Shown: positions 1 to 7,712 of the stretch, one piece after another
How the letters are laid out: every line of letters begins with the position of its first letter
How positions within the stretch are numbered: position 1 is the first letter of the stretch
Source of the DNA: Ignavibacteriota bacterium
Lineage (GTDB): Bacteria > Bacteroidota > Ignavibacteria > UBA10030 > UBA6906
Length of the DNA: 49,026 bases
Direction: 5' to 3'
Assembly (NCBI GenBank): GCA_016218065.1
Contig: JACRFA010000018.1
Coordinates: forward strand, 1-49,026
Notes under the pieces: model-generated
What the model was told of the DNA's origin: nothing
What the model saw: only the letters and a program-made list of their open reading frames with translations
Database searches by the model: none
Position numbers and translations under genes: made by a program

Positions 1-345
1 CGTGTCCCTACCTCGATATTGCACTAGGGACATGCCTCCGGCATGTCCTGCATTAGAGACGACTCGAACACGATTCTTTCATACCCACCGATAGGGCACG
101 ACGGAGTCGTGTCCCTACCTCGATATTGCACTAGACGACTCGAACACGATTCATTCATACCCACCGATAGGACGCGACGGAGTCGTGCCCCTACCTCGAT
201 ATTGCGGTAGGGCCATTCCTCCGGCATGTCCTGCATTAGAGACGACTCGAACACGATTCATTCATACCCACCGATAGGAAACGACGGAGTCGTGTCCTAC
301 CTCGATATTGCGGTAGGGACATGCCTCCGGCATGTCCTGCATTAG
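1..345. repeat. Tandem array of ~107-bp REP-like units
   Basis: The anchor CGATATTGC recurs at 14, 121, 197 and 303, giving unit lengths of 107, 76 and 106 bases. A full unit holds two palindromes: a GGACATGCC-tcc-GGCATGTCC type (28-48, 317-337, degenerate near 208-230) and a GACACGAC-gga-GTCGTGTC type (95-114, 171-190, 279-297). They are joined by a conserved spacer containing ATACCCACCGATAGG. The second unit lacks about 31 bases, exactly the GGACATGCC palindrome and its flank. The array abuts and slightly overlaps the 3' end of the adjacent RAYT gene, as expected for REP/BIME arrays and their transposase. Its left boundary is outside the window. Confidence 0.85.
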
Positions 346-1004
346 ATGACTCGAACGCGACTCATCTTCTTCGAATCTAAAACCATGTATAGCGCCTGTC
401 CGGTGATGCCGAATTTCTTGACCAACAGTTCTTCGAATTCTGCAAAGGATATAGACTTTGCCTCTGGATTATCAATGTCGTATTCCCAGATGAGGGGATT
501 TAGTTCGATGTACTGTTGAATCATGTAGAGATCGAAATCGCTCCTGATAATGTGATCATAGAAACGCGACTGCCAAATCGATTTGCCACTGAAGCCTGTG
601 TTGCGAGACTTGATTGTCACACCCGATTTGTACGCACCAATGATTGAAGAAACAGAACCACTAATCGGTTGACCGAACCTGCGTTCGCATTTGTTCATAG
701 TTGGACATGACGGAGTCATGTCCCTACTAACACGGTCGTTGATCGTGATGATTCCGTGCAAATGATTCGGCATTACCTGAAATGCATCAAGCGAGACATT
801 AGAATAATGACTGGGGATTGCTCTCCAATCCTGACCAACGATCTTGCCAATTTCCGACAGATGTATTTCGGCATTCTTCACGCTTCCAAGAATACAATGT
901 CGATCCGCTGTGCAGAGCGTTATGTAGTACGATCCTGCGGTGGAATAATCATAGTCCTTCAAGCGAATCGACGATCGATGATGAACGCGAGGATTATATG
1001 ACAT
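342..1004 (-). CDS. REP-associated tyrosine transposase (RAYT, IS200-like Y1 family)
   Basis: 220 residues. The HUH motif is MPNHLHG with H81 and H83, and the tyrosine nucleophile is probably Y149 in the WQSRFYDHIIR segment, followed by the typical QQYIELNP helix. RAYTs are single-copy, domesticated relatives of IS200/IS605 TnpA that nick and move REP palindromes. Palindromes flank this gene on both sides, so it is the likely mobiliser. The start is an ATG with a weak AGGA upstream. Two oddities are visible. Residues about 94-101 (RDMTPSCP) are encoded by a REP palindrome inserted in frame between the HUH motif and the tyrosine region. The last codons and the stop read into the tandem-repeat sequence. 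No frame break is seen, so the gene could still be active. Confidence 0.88.
   Translation of the reverse strand: MSYNPRVHHRSSIRLKDYDYSTAGSYYITLCTADRHCILGSVKNAEIHLSEIGKIVGQDWRAIPSHYSNVSLDAFQVMPNHLHGIITINDRVSRDMTPSCPTMNKCERRFGQPISGSVSSIIGAYKSGVTIKSRNTGFSGKSIWQSRFYDHIIRSDFDLYMIQQYIELNPLIWEYDIDNPEAKSISFAEFEELLVKKFGITGQALYMVLDSKKMSRVRVI
703..723. repeat. REP palindrome inside the RAYT coding sequence
   Basis: GGACATGAC-gga-GTCATGTCC is a perfect 9-bp-arm inverted repeat followed by CTAC, identical in design to the intergenic copies. It keeps the RAYT frame open and adds a short loop to the protein. Confidence 0.85.
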
Positions 1005-1025
1005 AGTAATTTCGGTATCCTATTG

Positions 1026-1092
1026 GGACATGACGGTGTCATGTCCCTACTTCTAAAAAGGGGTTCTGTAGGGACATGCCTCCGGCATGTCC
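1026..1092. repeat. Two solo REP palindromes
   Basis: GGACATGAC-ggt-GTCATGTCC at 1026-1046 and GGACATGCC-tcc-GGCATGTCC at 1072-1092 lie in opposite orientation, 25 bases apart, upstream of the RAYT start. Such inverted pairs are the usual BIME arrangement. Confidence 0.85.
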
Positions 1093-1141
1093 TGCCTCAT
1101 ATTCCGGAAAATCCTCAATGAGTTCATCGATATCACCTCTT

Positions 1142-1182
1142 GGACACGACGGAGTCGCCTGACTGTCGGCAGACAGGTGTCC
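1142..1182. repeat. REP palindrome split by a second palindrome
   Basis: A GGACACGAC-gga-GTCG...TGTCC element has its right arm interrupted at 1158-1177 by a 20-base imperfect palindrome of the CCTG...GGCAGACAGG type. Removing those 20 bases restores a perfect REP. The inserted sequence resembles the TGCCTGCCGGCAGGCA palindrome at 5814-5829, so a second family has jumped into the first. It lies just past the GH127 stop codon. Confidence 0.75.
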
Positions 1183-1191
1183 CTACGCAGT

Positions 1192-3168
1192 TCATTTTCT
1201 AGGCAGCCACACCTTCATCGTACCCACTCCACGATTCGACCATGCGTAATAGGGAATCGCTGTAAGCTTCAACTCCTTGCTTCCAACTCTTGAGCGAGCG
1301 TTCCCAGTAATGACATTGACACCGCCCAGCAATTCGTTTCTCTTTTCCAGACGGAAGACTGCGTCATCAGGAATCGCGAGATCAGCTACTCGACTCTCGT
1401 TATCAATTCCTTCAACGCAATACACCAGCGGACCGCATTCGAGCGCGGTCAGGTTTACATCATCCTTCACTCGCTCGTTGGCAACGACACGGCGGACGTT
1501 CATCGGAAAGTGGATGCCAACACTGTCTCCCTTCTGCCATGATCGGGTGATTGCAGCGTAGCCCTGATGTGTATCGTACTCCAATTCTTTGCCGTTCAGT
1601 GTGATCGTTACTGTGCCCCTTGGGACGTGGCTGTATAAATACAAATCGCCTGGCAAGACTTTGTTCTGCGCCCACGAGGGGATGCGGACCTTCAGCGTGA
1701 ATCGTCGGGTCTTGTCGGGATTGATTTGGATATTGACGGATCCGCTCCACGGATACTCAGTTTGTTGCTCGATGTTGACGCTGCTGTTCTCCAACTTGAC
1801 GTCTGCTTTGTTAGATGCGTACAGATTGACATACAGTGTGTCTCTCTGAGCCGCATAGATCAAGCCGGGAAGCGAGGGTACAAAACGAATGAGGTTTGTC
1901 GGACAGCATGAGCAATCGAACCATGGCTGACGTGTGTTGGTCTTCTCATTGAATTTGAATATGCCATCCGCTTCGAGCGGGTTCGTGTAGAAAAACTTCT
2001 TGCCGTCGAGCGATAGTCCTGAGATCAATCCATTGTAGAGCGTGCGCTCGATGACATCGAAGTACTTCGCGTCGCCCGAGAGCATGAACAGGCGGGCATT
2101 CCAAAAGACGTCGCCAATCGATGCGCAGGTCTCACCGTACGCCGTCAGATTCGGAAGCTCGTAATCCTTCCCCAGTGCTTCGCCTTCATGCTTCGCGCCG
2201 ATGCCGCCCGTGAGATACATTTTTCGCTCGACCATGTTCTGCCAGATTCTCATCACGGCGTTGAGATACAGCGAATCATTGTACAGGGCGGCAATATCGG
2301 TCATGCCGGCGTACATGTAAACGGCGCGCACGGCGTGTCCCACGATCTCATCCTGCTGAGTAACGGGCTTATGGTCTTGACTGTACTCGCCGTACAATGT
2401 GTGCGTAGTGGAATCGCCTCGCCAGTCGAGATACTGTTTCGCGAGCGTCAGATATTTTTCATTGCCCGTAACCCGATACAGCTTGATCAATCCCGTTTCT
2501 ATGATTTGATGTCCGGGCGGAATTGTCAGCTTGCCGGAACCGAAGTTCTCCACAAGCAAATCGGCGTTCTTGACGGCGATGTCGAGAAAGTTGCGCTTGC
2601 CTGTTGCTGTGTAGTGCGCGACCGCGGCTTCAAACATATGTCCGCTGTTGTACAACTCATGGCTCGATTGCTCGCGGGTCCATCTCGCTCCGGTTTTCGG
2701 CACCCATGATGAAATAGGATTCGTCGGATCGATGGTGAACCACGTGGTGATGTAGCCATCCGGCTCCTGACCGATTTTAACGATGGCAATGATGGAATCG
2801 AGGTACGTATCCAGTTCCCTGTTCGGCGCGCTGATGAGCGAGAGCGATGCCCCTTCGATGACTTTGTAGATGTCCGAATCATCGAACGGAAATTTGCCGC
2901 GAACCTTTCCCTGCTTTTTCTTCCCGGCGATCAGGAAACTTTCGAGCCGTCCCTCTTCATCGCATTTCTGGAATCCGTACGCAATGGTTGTGCGCTGCAC
3001 GGTTCTGATTTTCGGAAGCCAGAAGCTGTCGGTAAGCTCGACCTTCTTGATGTCAACCATCGAGATGGGGTAGTCGGCGTGCTTCTCCTGGGCATGGCCG
3101 GGCAGGGGAATGAGCAACAGGCACACGCAGAGCAACGCTGTCGTTTTGAATTGCGATTTCTGTTCCAT
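1192..3168 (-). CDS. GH127 beta-L-arabinofuranosidase, secreted
   Basis: 658 residues from the chosen ATG. The N terminus has a signal peptide (MEQKSQF, then a hydrophobic stretch ending GHAQ), so the enzyme is exported to the periplasm or beyond. GH127 enzymes such as HypBA1 remove beta-1,2-linked L-arabinofuranose from plant hydroxyproline-rich glycoproteins using a zinc-bound cysteine nucleophile. The expected zinc and catalytic set is present: E346 and C348 in GETCASIG, and C419, C421 and C422 in CSCCPTN, closely matching the family spacing. An in-frame ATG 60 bases upstream falls in the AACCCTTTCAGGGTT repeat and spoils the signal peptide, so I reject it. No strong ribosome site is seen. 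It is the last gene of the glycan locus. Confidence 0.9.
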   Translation of the reverse strand: MEQKSQFKTTALLCVCLLLIPLPGHAQEKHADYPISMVDIKKVELTDSFWLPKIRTVQRTTIAYGFQKCDEEGRLESFLIAGKKKQGKVRGKFPFDDSDIYKVIEGASLSLISAPNRELDTYLDSIIAIVKIGQEPDGYITTWFTIDPTNPISSWVPKTGARWTREQSSHELYNSGHMFEAAVAHYTATGKRNFLDIAVKNADLLVENFGSGKLTIPPGHQIIETGLIKLYRVTGNEKYLTLAKQYLDWRGDSTTHTLYGEYSQDHKPVTQQDEIVGHAVRAVYMYAGMTDIAALYNDSLYLNAVMRIWQNMVERKMYLTGGIGAKHEGEALGKDYELPNLTAYGETCASIGDVFWNARLFMLSGDAKYFDVIERTLYNGLISGLSLDGKKFFYTNPLEADGIFKFNEKTNTRQPWFDCSCCPTNLIRFVPSLPGLIYAAQRDTLYVNLYASNKADVKLENSSVNIEQQTEYPWSGSVNIQINPDKTRRFTLKVRIPSWAQNKVLPGDLYLYSHVPRGTVTITLNGKELEYDTHQGYAAITRSWQKGDSVGIHFPMNVRRVVANERVKDDVNLTALECGPLVYCVEGIDNESRVADLAIPDDAVFRLEKRNELLGGVNVITGNARSRVGSKELKLTAIPYYAWSNRGVGTMKVWLPRK

Positions 3169-3208
3169 CGCTGAGTTACCCGCTGATTTTGTACAAACCG
3201 AGTTATTG

Positions 3209-3449
3209 AACCCTTTCAGGGTTCGCATTTACGTATGGACTTTTTGTCGGGGCTTCGCCCCGAGCTATTCGTATTGGACGCCTTCGGCGTCAGCGTCCCC
3301 AAAGTGGATGAATCTGAAAGGGGCGGTGGTTCTAAAACTGACGCATGGAATTTCGGCGTCAGCATCCCCAACGGGGATGAATCTGAATAGCCGTGGGCGA
3401 AGCCCTCGGATGAATAACAACAATTCCGTTCTAAACCCTGAAAGGGTTT
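3209..3449. repeat. Composite dispersed element bounded by AACCCTTTCAGGGTT inverted repeats
   Basis: AACCCTTTCAGGGTT at 3209-3223 and its reverse complement AACCCTGAAAGGGTT at 3434-3448 bound about 240 bases. Inside are a TCGGGGC-ttc-GCCCCGA hairpin (3247-3263) and a ~35-bp direct repeat (3284-3318 and 3353-3387) ending in GGATGAATCTGAA. Open frames across it show low-complexity peptide and no recognisable domain. It looks like a non-coding, MITE-like intergenic repeat filling the GH97-GH127 gap. From 3450 to 3571 I see nothing else. Confidence 0.65.
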
Positions 3450-3571
3450 AATCGTTCATCGCGAACATTGGTTCAACCCGTCGCGCGTAATACCAGTGAC
3501 TTCAGTTCTCGACGCGGTCATCGTGGCCCACAAAGTGCACCGAAGCTCCGAAGGAATGCCTTGGGCAGACC

Positions 3572-5521
3572 TCAGGGCGACGAGGCTACCTTGAGCATAA
3601 ATCCATCGTTCGCTTCCAGCACAATTCCGAGTGGCTGCTTCGGATCAATCTTGTTCGTCCTAACTTCAAACGAACGGCTATCCGCACCGCTCGTGATCAG
3701 AATGCTTGATTCCGGTTTTCCAACGAAGCCAAGGTTCAGCGAGAGCTTCCTCTCCGTCGCTTCGCCATTGATGCCGGCGATGTGCCACACAGAACCTTTT
3801 CTTCGCGCGATCACCACGTACTTCCCCGGATAGCCGTCAACGAATTTCGATTCATCCCACGCAACGGGGACTTCCTTTAATATCTGTCGTGCTTCGGTCG
3901 GGACTTTTGACATTCCTTCCGGCACTTCAGCAAAGTGTTGAATGCCGGAAAGAAACAACACTGACAATGCCAACTCAAAACTGTTCGTGGTTCTGCGTTG
4001 GATGTTTGGGACTTCGCTGAAACAGACCGGCGTGAAATCCATCGGGTCAAAAAGATTCCGCGTAAACGGAATCACGGCGCAATGGCTTGGCTGCTTGTCG
4101 GCATCAGGCTGGTCGAACGTAACAAACTCGAAGCCCTTGATCGATTCCATCGTGACGAGATTCGGATATGTGCGCTGCCACCCGCGCGGAATCGTGGCGC
4201 CGTGACAATTCACCATTAAGCCGTGTCGTGCAGCGTCTTCAAAAATATCCTGATAGTACGCCATCACCGATTGCCCATCGCCGCCGAAGAAATCCACTTT
4301 CACTCCTTTCACTCCGTGTGACGCGAGCTTCTTGAATTCCGTCTCTCGTGATTCCTTTGTCAGCATTTTGTCGCGAGGAGTATATGGCGTTGTGTTCCAG
4401 CTGCCCGCCGAGTTGTACCACACATTGATGCCGACATTCTTCGATGCGGCGTACGCGCAAAGCTCACCCAATTTGTCGTCGCCAATCTTCCGATCCCAAT
4501 CGGCATCGACGAGACAGTATTCCCAGTTCATTGCCGAGGCGAAGTCAACGAAGCGGTTTTGTACAGAGAAAATCGTTGAGTCGTCTTTGAACAGCACCCA
4601 ACTCCATGATGACCGTCCCGGTTTGACAAATGAAATGTCAGAGAGAACTGAAGGCTCGGCGAGATCCGTTCCGAGCGTTGATTCGACTAACGTTGCGAGT
4701 GTATCGCTGATTGCAATGACGCGCCAGGGCGAGTACCAGGGCAACGTCGATTCAGGATTCAGCCCGCCATCAGGCATTGTCTCCGCGCGTTGCGGAAATC
4801 CGATCTTAAAAGTTGTACTTCCGCTGTCATGCGTCAGGCGACATCCGCAGTAGTTTCGCCCGAGTCCGGTCTCACTGAGTGCAATCCAACAGCCTGCAGA
4901 TTTGAATAGCGTTGGGAATGCCCAGCCCGGCTCATGAGAAGGAAGCGACGCGACATCAATCTCATGATAGTAGTGCTCTTCATACGAAGGATTCGTCGCG
5001 TTCCAACCCGACTTTGCTTTTGCAATCGGTTGAATCCATGCACGTGTTTCTTGTGAAAGATTGAACGACGTCCGCTCATCGATAATCTTCTTTACACCAT
5101 CAGATTGCTCGCCGGGAAAGAGGTAGCGGAACGCAACTCCGTCGTTTGAAATCTGGAAGACAACATCGAATCCCTTGTCCTCGCGGTTCCTGAAGTGAAA
5201 GATTTTCTTGTTGGCGTTGTACGTGCATTGAATTTTCTTACCGTGCATCAGCGTGTACTGATCTTCCACCTGCTCGACATCAGAAGCGGAAATAAATCGC
5301 ACGTGATCGGAGAAGTCCGCGTCGTCTCGCACCAAGCCAAGCCGGCTCTTCTTCATGACAGACCTCCCCTTGTAGAGGAGATCGAATTCTGGTGTGCCGT
5401 CGGCGCCCACATTCAAGACAACCTCTATCACTCCGTTCGGACTCGTGACGTTGTTCTCCCTCGGCTCGGCAGAGACAATTGAGCAAAGGAGAAACGCCAA
5501 AGGCCGTAAAGCTACTTTCAT
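3572..5521 (-). CDS. GH97 glycoside hydrolase, retaining type
   Basis: 649 residues from the chosen ATG, which begins the signal peptide MKVALRPLAFLLCSIVSA. The layout is a GH97 N-terminal beta-sandwich (about 25-270), a TIM barrel (about 280-560) and a C-terminal beta domain. The barrel carries VKVDFFGGDG, whose Asp (D410) matches the nucleophile of retaining GH97 enzymes, and TMESIKG with a Glu (E459) placed like their acid/base. Retaining members are alpha-galactosidases or beta-L-arabinopyranosidases, unlike inverting SusB-type alpha-glucosidases. Next to GH127, GH35 and the ara genes either activity fits, and I cannot choose. An ATG 36 bases upstream lies inside a REP palindrome (5552-5572), so the shorter start is preferred. 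Confidence 0.88.
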   Translation of the reverse strand: MKVALRPLAFLLCSIVSAEPRENNVTSPNGVIEVVLNVGADGTPEFDLLYKGRSVMKKSRLGLVRDDADFSDHVRFISASDVEQVEDQYTLMHGKKIQCTYNANKKIFHFRNREDKGFDVVFQISNDGVAFRYLFPGEQSDGVKKIIDERTSFNLSQETRAWIQPIAKAKSGWNATNPSYEEHYYHEIDVASLPSHEPGWAFPTLFKSAGCWIALSETGLGRNYCGCRLTHDSGSTTFKIGFPQRAETMPDGGLNPESTLPWYSPWRVIAISDTLATLVESTLGTDLAEPSVLSDISFVKPGRSSWSWVLFKDDSTIFSVQNRFVDFASAMNWEYCLVDADWDRKIGDDKLGELCAYAASKNVGINVWYNSAGSWNTTPYTPRDKMLTKESRETEFKKLASHGVKGVKVDFFGGDGQSVMAYYQDIFEDAARHGLMVNCHGATIPRGWQRTYPNLVTMESIKGFEFVTFDQPDADKQPSHCAVIPFTRNLFDPMDFTPVCFSEVPNIQRRTTNSFELALSVLFLSGIQHFAEVPEGMSKVPTEARQILKEVPVAWDESKFVDGYPGKYVVIARRKGSVWHIAGINGEATERKLSLNLGFVGKPESSILITSGADSRSFEVRTNKIDPKQPLGIVLEANDGFMLKVASSP

Positions 5522-5551
5522 GAAGTTGGCTGCATTTAGTTCGGCAAGATT

Positions 5552-5572
5552 GGACATGGCGGAGCCATGTCC
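5552..5572. repeat. REP palindrome upstream of GH97
   Basis: GGACATGGC-gga-GCCATGTCC followed by CTAC belongs to the REP family near the RAYT. The arm sequence differs from the left-end copies by compensating changes (TGAC to TGGC, GTCA to GCCA), which preserve the hairpin. Confidence 0.85.
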
Positions 5573-5655
5573 CTACTTGTGCCCTGTCATTCTGAGTTTC
5601 ATGATCACGCCGAAAGCAAGCGTCGCTATTTGAGACAACGATGTGCGACCCCATT

Positions 5656-5862
5656 TGTCATTCTGAACCCTTCGACTTCGCTCAGGGGAGACTCAGCGGA
5701 ACGAAGTGAATGCCGCTTCGCAGGCATCCCTTTGGGAGAATCTCGACGGTCCCTATGGGTCGTAGACGAGTCTTCGACCAGATCAGAGCACAACTGGGTT
5801 TCTGGATTCTTCCTGCCTGCCGGCAGGCACGGCGGCTCTGAAAAGCGAGCCTCAGAATGACA
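5656..5862. repeat. MITE-like 207-bp element with TGTCATTCTGA termini
   Basis: TGTCATTCTGA (5656-5666) and TCAGAATGACA (5852-5862) are perfect 11-bp terminal inverted repeats. The interior holds the subpalindrome CCCTTCGACTTCGCTCAGGG and, near the right end, the perfect 16-bp palindrome TGCCTGCCGGCAGGCA (5814-5829), apparently a nested insertion. No coding capacity is credible. A further CATTCTGA half-site lies at 5588, and a solo right end (TTCACTTCGTTCAGAATGA) sits at about 8734-8752. The element occupies the GH35-GH97 gap. Confidence 0.7.
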
Positions 5863-5881
5863 TGACGACGCATTGACAACT

Positions 5882-7705
5882 CTACTTGTACGTGTACAAC
5901 TTCACCTTCTGTATGCCATACGCACCGCCGGGCAGATGCAGGTGTCTGCCCTGATGATCCTGATCGCCATTCATCCGGCGACCGGCAATCCATTTTCCGT
6001 TCACGAATGTTCCTTCGTCCATGCTGGCGATGCCTGCCTGCCGGTGGGCATGGCCGGCGATTGAGCCATCATTCGACGACGAACGAAACGTTACGACAAC
6101 GCCGCTGCCCGCAATATAGAATTCATCCTCGGCAGTCATGATGATCAGTCCGCCGAATCGCGGCGTCTCACCTTCTCTGCGCGGCGCATAGGGCCACGTA
6201 CCTTCGTGCTTCACGGTGAAGATGTAGTTGCCAAGCTTGATCTCCGCCGTTTGCGCGGCGCTGTCGAGCAAGAAACCGGTCATCGTTCCCTTGCCTTGAT
6301 GTTCAAGAATCAGCGGCGTGAGCTGATGAAGAATGTCGTAGCCTTTGTTGAATTGATTGTTCGCCGGATCGTCCATCGATTCGATCGAGAAGGGACAATA
6401 GCCCATCGCGTTGTGGCGTCCGATGGCATAGAATGCATTGGTGACGCTTTGGGTACGATCGACTTCGGGGATGAACATTGCATTCCCGTCGCGGTCGAAC
6501 TTGCCGACCCATTCAGCAAATGTCTTAAAGTAAATATCGGGCGAGAGAAAATCGATGTGGGGTGCGCCTGCCTTCCACACATCCATCAAGTGCGGCAACG
6601 GTCCGGCGCTCGGATATTGTCCCGGTTTGTAGTTGGGACGAATCAACGCTGCGTTGACAAACATTGGCAGAGCGTACTCCTTCTTTCCCGCTGCAGCCAC
6701 AAAATCGGTGTACTTCGCGAAGTGCCACGCCATGAAAATCTCGTCGGCGTGCAGTCCCTTGCCGAACACTTCTTCCCACGTGCCCGATGATTTCATTCCA
6801 GCGCTGTTCCATGCGCGCTGCAATTCTTCTGTCAGCGTGGCGTTCCTCTTCTGAAGAAACGCGATCAGTTCGGCGGGAACATTCTGTTTGAACGCCTGTT
6901 CCGCCTCAGCGCAATAGTCTCGCGCTTCCGGTATCATGCCGATTTCATTTTCGACCTGAATCATCACAACCGTATTCGTTTTCTCATCCACGGCGCGCAG
7001 GTGCTTCATAAACGCGGCGAATGCCCGTGCGTCGGCGTTTCTGTTTTCATCGTCGAATGGAGTGAGAATCTCAATCGCTTTTCCCTCCTTCGTACGCGAG
7101 CGCGGAAAGCGTTTCTGATTCGTCTTCACCCAATACGGCGCGTAACACGACATGCTGTTCTTCCATGAACCAAACCAAAGCATCACCACTTTCAAATCAT
7201 GCTTGCGAGCAGCGTTGAGAAGACTGTCCACAAGTGCGAAATCGAATCGTCCTTCGGTGGGTTCGATAAGCTCCCAGTACACGGGCATCAGTATTGTATT
7301 CAGCTTCATCGCTTTCAGATTCGACCAGAGCGGCGCCATGTAGTTCACATCCGAGGCGCTGGAGTTGCCCAGCTCTCCGCCGAGCATCAGGAAAGGTTTG
7401 TTGTGTACGATGAGCTGAGTTGCTGTGCCTTGCTTCTTGAGGTGAGGATGGGATGAGTTGCTTTGCGCGTAAATCCCTTGAAGAGTAAAGAGGGAGATCA
7501 AGAGGAAGAAGGCGCCGCGCTGATTCCAACGGGGCAGGGGGGACTTCCTCGGAATGACATGTACATTTTTTTTCGTCAACCCCACTTTATTGGAACCTGC
7601 GCTCAACACTCCCCTTCTCCTCACAGGAGAAGGGGCCGGGGGATGAGGTCTGAAACCAGATAGCATACAAAGCGCCATCTTGCTCAACGCCAGTGAATGG
7701 ATCAT
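5882..7705 (-). CDS. GH35 beta-galactosidase (DUF5597 type), secreted
   Basis: 607 residues. The barrel shows the GH35 signatures VYWELIEP, WFGSWKNSMSCYAP, an acid/base Glu in VENEIG and a nucleophile Glu in FIPEVD. The C-terminal part matches the DUF5597 beta domain seen in xyloglucan-active GH35 enzymes such as the Cellvibrio one. The start is the ATG eight bases past the esterase stop, with a GAAAGAG ribosome site in the end of that gene, implying coupling. The N terminus is odd: a short hydrophobic run (MIHSLALSKMALCMLSG), then about 50 residues derived from dispersed repeats, then a second export-like segment (FFLLISLFTLQGIYAQ). A third repeat insertion adds HAHRQAG near the C terminus. 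How it is exported is uncertain. Confidence 0.85.
   Translation of the reverse strand: MIHSLALSKMALCMLSGFRPHPPAPSPVRRRGVLSAGSNKVGLTKKNVHVIPRKSPLPRWNQRGAFFLLISLFTLQGIYAQSNSSHPHLKKQGTATQLIVHNKPFLMLGGELGNSSASDVNYMAPLWSNLKAMKLNTILMPVYWELIEPTEGRFDFALVDSLLNAARKHDLKVVMLWFGSWKNSMSCYAPYWVKTNQKRFPRSRTKEGKAIEILTPFDDENRNADARAFAAFMKHLRAVDEKTNTVVMIQVENEIGMIPEARDYCAEAEQAFKQNVPAELIAFLQKRNATLTEELQRAWNSAGMKSSGTWEEVFGKGLHADEIFMAWHFAKYTDFVAAAGKKEYALPMFVNAALIRPNYKPGQYPSAGPLPHLMDVWKAGAPHIDFLSPDIYFKTFAEWVGKFDRDGNAMFIPEVDRTQSVTNAFYAIGRHNAMGYCPFSIESMDDPANNQFNKGYDILHQLTPLILEHQGKGTMTGFLLDSAAQTAEIKLGNYIFTVKHEGTWPYAPRREGETPRFGGLIIMTAEDEFYIAGSGVVVTFRSSSNDGSIAGHAHRQAGIASMDEGTFVNGKWIAGRRMNGDQDHQGRHLHLPGGAYGIQKVKLYTYK
6031..6054. 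repeat. Palindrome inserted in the GH35 C-terminal domain
   Basis: TGCCTGCCTGCCGGTGGGCA followed by TGGC is an imperfect copy of the TGCCTGCCGGCAGGCA family. On the coding strand it supplies the seven residues HAHRQAG between GSIAG and IASMDEG. Deleting 21 bases would give a smooth loop. No frame break results. Confidence 0.65.
7611..7635. repeat. Palindrome inserted in the GH35 N-terminal coding region
   Basis: CCCCTTCTCCT-cac-AGGAGAAGGGG has perfect 11-bp arms and is followed by a GCCGGGGGATGAGG tail. Translated in the GH35 frame it gives PHPPAPSPVRRRGV, a low-complexity proline/arginine stretch inside what should be the signal-peptide region. Confidence 0.8.
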
Positions 7706-7712
7706 GAGAAGT

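Noticed and set aside
24-254. Minus-strand open frame over the tandem array
   Set aside because: It is a translation of the repeat units (repeated FESSLMQDMPE blocks) with no independent coding evidence.
1-345. CRISPR array
   Set aside because: Units are ~107 bases with conserved spacers and internal palindromes, and the neighbouring gene is a RAYT, not cas.
3110-3451. Plus-strand frame across the GH127 5' end and the composite repeat
   Set aside because: It overlaps a well-supported gene and encodes repeat-derived low-complexity peptide.
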